Assembly: GCF_000002235.5 (NCBI RefSeq) | Contig: NW_022145605.1 | Span: forward strand, 33,140,274 to 33,204,273 | Length of the DNA: 64,000 nt | Source: Strongylocentrotus purpuratus | Lineage: Eukaryota; Echinodermata; Echinoidea; Camarodonta; Strongylocentrotidae | Reading direction: 5' to 3' | Part shown: piece after piece, positions 1 through 11,100 of the stretch | Numbering within the stretch: the first letter of the stretch is position 1 | How the letters are laid out: every line of letters starts with the position of its first letter | The notes under the pieces: generated by a model | Seen by the model: only the letters and a program-made list of their open reading frames with translations | Database searches by the model: none | Told to the model about the DNA's origin: nothing | Position numbers and translations under genes: made by a program

Positions 1-847
1 TTTCTAGAAAACCAAGAGAGCGAATGGTATGATTTAACAGTCATCTTATACTTATTTTTAGCCACGATTATTTATATTAAAAAAATAATTAATTTGGGGT
101 TACAAAATTGTAAATATCTGTCGCATTTTATTTCACAAAGAAAATCAGACATACAAAAAAAGTAATACGTGGGTATAGGTGATCGAAAGTTATGCTTGAA
201 TTGTTTTTATGATATTTGACAATGTCTTAGAACTTAATTTAACACTGTCTCAAAAACTTATGTTGATGAATTCACACAGAGATACACGACTATTGTTATA
301 GGGATAAAGAGATAACTTTGTGTGTTTTGTCAAAATCTCTCAAAAGATTGGCAAAACGCTCGGATGGTGCGGGTCTTCGGAGCCAAATGTATTGGCAATT
401 TGTTTTTTCCCAGGTCCCTCTCCATTAGGATTAAACAAGAAACTGCATCATCCTGATCATCGAGTAATGAGAGTATATTGCCACAATATTGCTGGTAATT
501 GTGTAAATACTATCCGGGGATCATGACATTGTTGACTCGACGATTCCTCCTGATAACTTTGAATTACTTTGCCATGCATGCAATGAAAAATGAATTTGCG
601 TATCTACTTGAACCCTTTTTTTTTCTTCTACCCAAACGCGATCGCAACTATTTTCGAAAAAGGTCACGCGCAAGGCTATTTTTCGAAAGTACATTTTCAC
701 AAACATTTTGCATCGCTTTCATTTAAACGTACATGGCGGTATTATAGTTGCATGCTTTGCTGTTATTGGGTCCAGCTAGGTTCAGATTCACACTGACGCA
801 TGAATCACAGTCATGTGATGCTTACCATAATAATAAGTTGGTTTTAA
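1..847. other. No gene seen
   Basis: AT-rich sequence with only short frames, no domain, and no repeat that recurs elsewhere in the window. Confidence 0.5.
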
Positions 848-1090
848 TGAAAGCAGAAAAATTAGGGAAACACGTCAGTGACAGTTTAAGCAAAATCCGA
901 TGAAAAATAGGACAGTTATGAATAATTGAAGTTGTCATCAGCGAAACACAAATTGGCAACACTGCGACGTATCATGCGAGCCCCTCTCCGATTTGCTCTT
1001 ACAGACAATTTCATTACCTTTAATTTTCTTAGTTATTGATGAATAAATAGGTTTGTCTTATACAGAGGTTGAATAACAAAATATATTTGC
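848..1090 (+). repeat. Dispersed repeat, shared with 63460-63720
   Basis: The stretch with CGAAACACAAATTGGCAACA, GCGAGCCCCTCTCC, ATTTGCTCT and TTTTCTTAGTTATTGATGA recurs, diverged, near the right end of the window in the same orientation. Its ends and class are not clear. Confidence 0.55.
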
Positions 1091-2082
1091 AACAAGTAAG
1101 GAGAACAATTATTTTTGGTGCCCAATTCGTGAGAAAATAGTGAAACAGAGAAAACTGACATGGTATGACATAAACGCATAAATTAGATTTACAAGACAAA
1201 GGGAACAATAATACGCAAGGGACGAGGGGAACAGGAAACTACAAAGATATGTATTTAATACGCGAAGAATTATTGAATTTATAATAATCTAGAAGAACGA
1301 TTTTAATTATCTATCACATGAATTAAGTGATGGGGCAAGATTGCAATAATTTTTTTAAGAGTGTTCCAACATATTTGGGGGAAAGGGTTTTTAAGAAGAG
1401 GTAAATGAAAGTCACCACAATGACTAGTTTTCTAATTGTCCGGGGGTGGGTGGGGGGGGGGGGGGCAGTGATTGTCCTTGGGGGTAATATTCCGGGAACT
1501 AATTGTTCTAGGGGGTAATTGTCTTGATACGATATTTATATATTAGTGCAGAAGAAATAGTGAAACAACAAAAAACCGTAGCAGAAGCAACGGTTGTTTT
1601 TTTTTTTTTCTTCTTCTCCGTTTATCTTTTTTTCGTCAACCACCGCAGGACTATATATATATATCCATAATGATGTAGTCCTAATCAAATCCATGTGTTG
1701 AAAGAGAAATGAAATAAAAAAATAAGAAGTTCTTGCGAGTTTCATGCTCATTTCCAACAGTATTATATACTTTATAACATTGTACTATATACATCGGCGG
1801 GCTTATCATTCCTTCAAAGATATTGAACGATAATTATCTAAAGATCCACTGGCTTTATTCGGAAGTTATAGACTGGATTAGACTAAACCTTATCTTTGTT
1901 CCCATTCTATATCTATTTGCGATTGGAGTTATCTTTTTGCAAATAGACCTAAGGCATTCGGACATCAGCGGAATGCAGTACCATTTTTAAAGAGACCCCC
2001 CCCCCTTTTAAAATAAATAATGTGGAATATATTATCGTAGGCATAATATAAATCTCCAATAAAAAAAGTACTCGCTTCTCTT
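1091..2082. other. No gene seen; poly-G and poly-T tracts
   Basis: Contains a G-run near 1447-1465, a GGGGGTAAT-like local repeat near 1480-1520, and a T-run near 1598-1610. No coding signal was seen on either strand. Confidence 0.45.
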
Positions 2083-2489
2083 AAAGGTACTAAGACCAGT
2101 ATTGGAAACGCCGCCATTTCAAAATATGAAATGGAAGCTCTTATTACCAATCATGTGAAAGATGTTTTGACTAATACATGATGATTTTTTGTTGTTGCCG
2201 GGAAACCGCCTACTAATTGAAACATTTGGTAAATTAGTTTATCTATTGGGATGTGAGAGATATTACGCACGAGCGCGCATGTGTGCGTAGTCCCATATAC
2301 ATCTTTCTGTGTAAAGTGCTTGTAACTTTACCAAGACTGGGCCAAATTTCTTATCATTTTGATGATTCCAGAACCTTGCAGTAGACACCAATACTTAAAT
2401 ATGTGCTAGCCTGATCAACGTTTTCTGATGGATTCCACAACGTTTCTTTCACAATGCAATCACATGACCAGAACTGATCTTTATCTTTA
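2083..2489 (+). mobile_element. MITE family A, near-full copy (about 400 bp)
   Basis: It begins AAAGGTACTAAGACCAGT and ends CTGATCTTTATCTTT, imperfect terminal inverted repeats. The body (GGAAACGCCGCCATTTC, CGGGAAACCGCCTACTAATT, GATGATTCCAGAACCTTGCA) recurs at 34711-35079, and its right half at three more places. No coding capacity was seen, so it would be non-autonomous. It lies about 540 bp upstream of the gene 1 start. Confidence 0.7.
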
Positions 2490-3027
2490 AACATATGAGT
2501 AGAAAGAAAAAAAAGGACCAAATTCCGATGCAATCCCTGTTTGTGTCTTGTTGTGACTTTCAACATGCATGCATGGAGACTTCGGTGGTAAGCGCTTAAG
2601 TAACGTTTTTTTAAAATTATTATTATTATTATATTATTATGGTCATGATTTCGTCAAGTTATTTGATATTAGTCTGGTGATTCAACTGAAACACACGAGT
2701 TTAATTTTATCATTACAATAGAACAAACCAATTATACTTCTAGATATTTCTTTCACGATAAAATTGTATGAGCTATAGGTCCTTGACTTTTATTTCCAGC
2801 AGATCGTCATGAACTTCAGAATTTGAGTAAAACCACAACAATTGTACGACCTACATATCGACGTTATCTTTTTTTTTAGCCCCGAGAATACAGTAATATA
2901 TTTGACTTTGCCACTCAAGATCGCGATTAAATAACTGTGCATCCCTCGCACGCATGGTTCATAAGACTATTATAATTGATCTTAAGCAGCTGATGTGGGC
3001 AAGCAAACAGGCAACAGACGCAAGAAA

Positions 3028-3064
3028 ATGGAGGGACTTTTTAAAGCTGTCTTTGTACTCATAG
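3028..3064 (+). CDS. Gene 1 exon 1 (start codon, first half of membrane anchor)
   Basis: It codes MEGLFKAVFVLI plus one base and ends at G|GTAACT. The leftover G joins the TG at the start of exon 2 to make Val, giving the hydrophobic run AVFVLIVALVFL. A TATA-like TATAAT lies about 55 bases upstream (near 2970). The exon is short, so the call rests on phase and on the continuity of the helix. Confidence 0.65.
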
Positions 3065-5159
3065 GTAACTATACACCTCTGTAACCTGCTATAAGATGTG
3101 TGCGTGGGTTTCTTGCTTCAGTCTTACGGTAGGCAACTAGATAAAGTATGTGTTGACGGACAAGTCTTCTTCATGTAATAACATTACATGTAACATTCGC
3201 GCTGCACACGTGCGGGACCACGGGCATCATTTTGGGTAACATATTCTCGCAGTACACGTACCGTGACGTACGAGCTAGCTTTGGTGTAGTCTGCATGCGC
3301 AAACTTTATTCGACAATTGGCAAAATCAATAAAGGCTTGAACCCTCAATCCGTCGGTTTCTGGCTGCAAAAATAAGCAAAAAATAACGAAAATAAACAGG
3401 AACCGCATAAGTATAGGGCCTTATGCACGGGTTCCGCCGTCTGTAGTATCATATTTCAGAAGTTGTGCTATATTGTACGTGTTAAGAGTCGTACGATCAT
3501 TGACCTATACGGGCCTATACGAATGGGCGATATTAACAAAGGCCAATTGTGTTGGCAAGTTCTTGTGTGTTAATGATAATAGCATTTCAATGGACGTTGT
3601 TGTGTGCAAGAACAGCTAGATCCTATTGTTGTTTAATTTGTTGTATTCTTTGTATTATTATGCTATGTTTGTTTAGTTTGTACCATTATCATGATATGTC
3701 AAGCCCTTCTGGGGTATGAGAGTACACTACTCTCATACCCCAGAAGGGGGTCGATCGCGAGAGTCAATCAATTCTATTCTATTCTATACTATTCTGTTCT
3801 ATTCTTTTCTATTCTATATATGGACAAACTGGTCAAGCCAGAGCTATACGCGACTCATCGGATCATTATATTTAATTCCAATATTTTGTGTATAGGCTGG
3901 GAGCCTGTCCCGAAATAGTTCTACCTCGCATACTAATTTTGGACGTATCCTGACCATTATGTATTCACAGTTACGTAATAAATATGCAAGCATCTGTGTA
4001 ACACATTAGTGAAGCGTTTCAGCATGGTAGTCACATATAATTATGATATGATAGCCGAGATACTGGCTCGGAAGTTCCTTTATTATGCCTTGCCAAACAG
4101 ATAGTCAATGAGTGTGTTTATACATGAATATATCTTTAAAAGTAGTATTGTTTTCTTGCTTTTGAGAAAGCAATACAATTTTCACGATCAATAGTATTTA
4201 TTAATTTGCCACCACATTGCACTATCAACTGTAAAGGTTTACTGTATATGCCATTGTCGTAATTGTAACCAAATTTAATGCATACATATACGTCTTTTTG
4301 AATAGGTCATTTTCGAAATGTGACCAAATTTAATGCATACGTCTTTGTGAAGTGCCTCAATACAAATTATTTCATTCACCTGATAAGAATAATAGTATTT
4401 CAATAGACAGAATTCGAACAGCATACATTAGTTGTTGCCAGGTAGGACAAACATTATGGCTTGACATACCTAGCAACACTTAATATATGCAGTTTGCATT
4501 CTGACTATTGAAATACTATTATTCTTATCAGGTGAATGAAATCATTTGTATTGAGGCACTTCACAAAGACTTATGCATTAAATTTGGTTATATTACGAAA
4601 ATGGCCTATTAGCTCGAGGCGAATTGTTCCATTGCATATATTATTAGGTAGGACACACATGACTTGCCCTACCTAAAAACACGTAATATCTGCAATATGC
4701 AATCTGCATTCTGACTATTGAAATACAATTACTCGTAACGGGTGAATGAATAATTTATATCAAGGTTTCATTACAAAAATTGTCCCATTTAGACCGTCAT
4801 TTTGAACGAGAGAAAAAAGAAAGAAACAGTGACATGTGTATGCCAAAATTTCATGGAATATGGTGAAGAAGGAAAGCTGTAAAGTTGGTTTAAATAAAGA
4901 GGATGCTCAAGACAAGAAGAAGACAGTGTCATCATGGCGCGAAAGTCGGAAACCCTGACTTTAGATGATGATGATGATGAAATAGTTGAGACTAAAGCTA
5001 CTGCCTTTCTTTTCGTCTTTTAAAAACATATTTCAAGAGCGTGCCCGTTGGTAAGGCATTAATTCTCATTACCAGGTCTCTCGGAGGGACCTTAAGCCGT
5101 CGGTCCTCTGGTTGCTTACTGAAGAAGCATTTATGCTTTCCTAGCAGTCAGGTAAAATA

Positions 5160-5191
<32 letters not shown>

Positions 5192-8100
5192 ATGTATATG
5201 TACAGTATATCCTTATTTCCTTTCAGTGGCACTCGTATTCCTGCGGTATCTCGGATCTAACGATCCCGTTCACATTGATCCTGTAAATCCGACTGATCCG
5301 ATCGTTTTACCCCCTGGGGTCCACCGCGACGTACTCATTATTGGTTAGTTAAAACCCTTTTATACTTACGACCTATGCTCGATTTCAACCGACTTTGGGC
5401 TGTCCGTTATGAAAGCGGAACGCTAATCAAGTACCTCAAGATATTTTTTGCTGTTGTTGTCAGCCTTAATTTAATTAGGCTCTGAGAGAGAGAGAGAGGG
5501 GGAGGGGGGGGGGGGGGGGAGGGAGAAAGCGAACGAGCGAGAGCAACATGAGAGAGCATGCCACATCAATTTTACTTTAGTTCAACAATCTACATCGGAT
5601 TCCATAAAACAGTTTCAGTAAACTGACCAATATAAATGAAACGGACCAATATAAATATATAAATATAAATAAGCCACCTTTGAGATACTATCTGCGCATG
5701 GGCAGATACACTATGAATATGATGGACAAATAAAGAGGACACAATATACAGTTCCTCATTCTATACCCTCAACAATTGCTGTGGTAGACAAAGGAAAATC
5801 CCTTCACTGCTATTATGTAAAAATAAGTAGAACAGGTGCACCTTAGCACCTTCTTACCTTCAGGTAGGCTTAATCAATCCTAATGATGTACATGAGCATC
5901 ATACAAGGCAAATAGACAGTGGATGTTTACGTGTGCCTAGATTTCACACTGATTGTTATAAGTGTAGCCCAATTGTTTCTTCCATATTTGAATGGAATAA
6001 GCTAGATAATTCATTGAGAACGGCTTCCTCTGTCAATTCATTTAAGAGATTGTTTAAACAAAGTTGTAATTTGTGAATGGCTCAGCCGTATATACACTAC
6101 GTGCATGTTCTGTAATATTTACATGACTTATTCACATAATTGCGACTTAATTAATATTTTCCTATTGACATTACTGTTTACTAGGTTTATGATATATGTT
6201 TATTTTGCAAACGAGTATTATTTTTGTAACTGTTCTGTATAAATGTTATAAACGATGTAAATATGTTCATTCAGGGCCCCATGGAAGACCACTACTTGCT
6301 GGTGAATGGGCTACCCTGTCAAAAGATCAGAAATAAATAAATAAATAAAATAAATAAATATGCATGTGACACCTGTTCTACACATTTTTACACATTGAGG
6401 GTAGAATGAGGAACTGTATATTGTGTCCTCTTTATTTGTCCGTCATGTTCATAGTGATAACGGTGATTTATAAATATCAAATTGGACCAAGTTCAAATTC
6501 CAAAACTGCAAAACACGACGGGATTATGAAAACTCAGGAACAAAAAATAATCGTTTGTTCTTCAATTTGTTGTAATTGACGTTGTTGCTAGCTTTATGAA
6601 TGCTTTTGAGCGAAACTCACATCGCCCTATACCCTTAGAACATACCTATAATTTCTAATCATTACTACCGTGCCAGGTGGTGGTCTCGCGGGGTTGTCGG
6701 CGGCATTGGAGCTGGTAGAGAGGGGTTATAATGTGACTGTCAAGGAGGCCAGTCCAATGCTTGGAGGACGTCTTAAATCTACTGAGGTCGACATCTTGGG
6801 GGAAACGTTCAGAGTAGACCACGGCTTTCATGGTAAGTTCGAAGATACCAGCAGAAGACAGAGGGGACAGAGTGTTATGAAAGGGGAAAGGGAAGGAGAC
6901 GGAACACAAAATAGCAGCAAAATTTTATATTCTTAAAAGTTTTGCTCTAGCTTTTAAATGCCTTCATATTCTAAATATGACATGTAACAGCTAAAAAATG
7001 AGTACCCAATCGTTATGCCACATGTTTGTGTATTCCCATATAAATATTTCTGTGAAGGCCTACAGTGCTTGTTACTTTTACCATTTTGATGATTCTAGAA
7101 CCTTGCAGTACACGCCACTACATGATCAACTTTTTCTGATCGATCCTACACCGTTTCTTTCACATTGCAATCGCATGTACAGAATTCCGAAGTCAATTTT
7201 ATCTTTAAGTAGGGAGTAGTTAATATGTAAAATAAGCATAATAAGTTTTTTTTCTCCTTTGTAGCATGGTTTTACAATTACTACACATTCAAGGACATAC
7301 GGCACCGCTTAGGCATCAACGACAACTTTCAGAGGTGGGGAGCAAATCACTTCCGGTTCAGGAACTATAAGGATGAGGTCATGGAAAGCAAAGGACCCTA
7401 TCCTTTAAACGTTATAGGTAAGGGTAATATTATGATCATTCAGTTGACATAATAATAAACAATATTTATTAGACGCTTAATACGGGTGTTTCTAAGAGCA
7501 CCATAGTCTGACTAAAATATTATTTACCAAAACTTATAATAAACACACAACAGCCTGTTCTTTATTCAATAAATCATGCATGCAGTATAATAATAAAAAC
7601 TAAGAGTGAGATCAAACATACATAAGGTCAAATATAGGATCAAACATAAGATCGAACAAACAAGAAATTCATACGTACGCCAATAGCATTCTTCTGAGTA
7701 TCCTTATTAAAGCTTTGGAAGGAACGGTCATGATATTTATTTAGTGATACAACTGTAAGGAGACGCTTCTTATACCATTTGCCTTTGAGGATTTACTTGC
7801 TGGCGTAACACTGCGTCAGCGATGCGTTCTGACGAGGGTCGCTATTCATACTATGAATATGACAGACAAAGAAAGCGGACAAAATATACAGTTCCTCATT
7901 CTACCCTCAACAATTGCTGTGGTACACTGCTATTATGTAAAAATGTGTAGAACAGGTGTCACATGCATATTCACCTGTTCTACACATATAATAGCAGTGA
8001 AGGGATGTTCCTTTGTCTACCACAGCAATTATTGAGGGTAGAATGAGGAACTGTATATTTTGTCATCTTTCTTTGTCCGTCATGTTCTATTCGCTATTCA

Positions 8101-11100
8101 TTCTTCTTGTATAATGAATAGCGACCCTCTTCTCGAATTATAAATAGGGATCCCCATGAATAATGACCCCGGTTTTGTATTTTGAAAAGCGACCCTCTTC
8201 CTCGATTGTGAATAACTGTCATTATGAATAATGATCCTCATGAATAATGACCCTTTTCTCAAATTATGAATAGCGGTCCTGACGAATAGCGGTCCTTACG
8301 TTTAGTAGTCCTTATGAATAGCGAGCAGACCCCGATATTGTACACCGGTGCTTTAAGTTTGCAAATACTGATTAGAATTAGCATGCACTAATTGCCATCT
8401 CTGATGACAGGCAAAATAACGCCTCGTTAGTAATGGATATAAATCGGTACCGGACACCGTGTAGGCTTGCTTTACAGACCATGTACTAGACAGCAAGTCT
8501 TTACTTGGAAAAGTGTTTTTAGGTAACTTTATTCAAGGATAATATAGAAGATATTAAATGGAAACATATAATTTGGGAGAGAGATAAAAGAAGTGATAGA
8601 GAGGAAGAGAAAATAACAGAGAAAATGTATATGTACAGAGAGAGAGAGAGTTTAATCTTATGGTTCCACTTAAATTATAAGCCTATGCAGTGATTTTTCT
8701 TCTTATTTTGCTGATGTTTCCTCATTGATATTGCAGCCACGCTCCTGAAGAGCCCTAACTTCAAGGTGTCAGATATTTTTGACATCGTGCGTATATCTGT
8801 TTTCTTTGCGTACTACAATCACGACACCGTCTATCAGAGATATGGAAACATCACATTTGGTGGGTACTACATAAAACTTTTCGCATTGATCCTTACGTAG
8901 TCACATTTGATCAAAAATGTAACTGTTTTTTAAAATTTTTGTGCCACTAGATTTACTGACTAGTAATGTCAACAGGGGTAAAGTTTGAATGTTGTATTCC
9001 TAGTTTAAATGTTGGAGTGGAAATGGAATATTGCACCTGGAAACAAGCGTCAGATTTTTTTTTTACAAAAAAAAAGAGATAAAGAAAGAAAGCAAGAGAG
9101 GAAGGAAGATATCATTATAATGATGATAATAATAGAAACAACAACGAAAACCATAATGTTGATGATAATAATATGAAGAAGACGGTTGGATTTGCCACCA
9201 CACTAGTAGCTACTGTTCTTTAGGGTTTGACCCAGACAATTTGATAAGCTGGGGCGGAATCCTCCTTATAGAAGAGGAGGAGGACAAGACAGTGGTCGAT
9301 CAATTGTATCGACTTCCAATAGACCTTCTAATAGGAAGGGATTTAATTCGGCTTTGGCCCATATTGGATGCGTATGTCGAAGACTATCAATCGAATTTCC
9401 ATCGTGTTTTGGAGGAAAATATTCTTACATCTTGAACAAAAAAGGGTTATTTAAAGCTTATCTTGAGCTCTGTTATGGGAATCGTAGGTTGAGAGAACAT
9501 GGCTATAATTCATTCAGGATTGTTTATCATGAAGTAGATTGATTGTTAGAACCAGTAAAATGAAAAAAACTCACAAAAACTTGCTTGAAATCATCTTCAA
9601 TAAAACCCCAAACTCTCATTTGCACATAGTGACTGCGCATGGTGTCAGGCCTAATTTACCTTGATTTATCTTGCTATGCTCATTACTCAACCCCTATACA
9701 TTTTCTACCAAAATCGTTCTGCACATGTAATTACTTTTTGTAATCTTGAACATTCAGTGTAAGTTTTGTTGGATTCCTTGAAAATTTATTTTCTATCATG
9801 ACCAGAACTCAAGATTGTATTGATATTTGTCGTCTACTCTCACGTCATCATGGGGCCAATAGCTTTTCAAGAGCATGATTATATTACCTGAAACACATTG
9901 TGTCAATATGACAGCAATGTGTCAGTGCGTTTCAAATGATATTGTTCCATGGTTTGCAATATTATTGTTTCAATTTTTTATTCTTTACTGACGTACTCTT
10001 GCTTTTGTTGTCTTTCTTCTTCTAGATGAATGGACTGAAATAGAAGGAGTGCCCACTTGGTTTGCTGATACCGTGCTCCGCCCAGCTCTCTCCGTAACTT
10101 TTAATGAGCGAACTGTGCTTAACGCCGCAGAGATTCTGATGTATTCGCACTTTTATTTCACTGGAGATAGTAAGGTGATAACTGCGTTCTTTGTCTGAAA
10201 TTATGTAAGATTCATATTATCTGGCTTGTTCGATGATCAAGGAAACTCCTCTGACTATTTTTGATTGGTTGTGAACTTTAATCGGACTGCTTCACAATCA
10301 TATAGGACATTTAACAGTTGTACGAGACACAAAAAGAAAAACAAACTGCGTCTTCTATCCATGAAATAGTTTTTACTATCTTACTCTTGACTGCCAAAGT
10401 ATAGATATATTGACTTCAATGAGAGGCATCGCTGTTTCTGTAGACTCAAGGGGATGTTACATCCTGCTATAACCCCGAGGCGCACCGAGGGGTTATATCA
10501 GGATGTAACGTTCCCGAGAGCCAGTATAGAAACAGCTACGCTTTGAATATTAAAGCAGTCCATATATCTTTTATATACCGAATTCACAAACAAATCTACA
10601 AAGAATTCTTACGTTATCCCTTTCTTGAGTAAAGACTGGTTAAAGCCACACTGCCCTACTTGTAGCTACTTGCTCCCTCTATAAAGAAAACAATGCCTAA
10701 TCGGTGCCCATTGGTCCCCCATGATCCTCTTTTTCTTATGTTATTTGAGAGCTAAGTTGATGAGATAACCACCTGTGCAGTGACCTTGCAGGGTGCTCTA
10801 ATCCCTCCTATAAACTAGTACAGGTAAGCTTTAAAACATCACTGCAAATCTCAGACACTGTCCGTAAATCTTCGCTGGAAAGTTGCCTGAATGTAAAGGC
10901 CCGGTCACACAGCCCTCCACGGGCGTATCGCGGCCGAATCACGGCCAAAAATTTCTGCCCGTGAAGCAGACGCTGTTGGACGCTTTGAGGTCGCGATAAA
11001 GACGCGATACAGCCGTACTTTACCCGTCGTTACACGCGGTAAGAAATTCACACGCGGTTGGCCGCGCGAAAAAGTTTTGGGCTGCCCAAAAATTTAGACC

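Noticed and set aside
3184-3408. Minus-strand frame with a signal-peptide-like start (MRFLFIFVIFCLFLQ)
   Set aside because: Lies inside gene 1 intron 1 on the opposite strand, 74 codons, no recognisable domain after the hydrophobic start and no splice partners.
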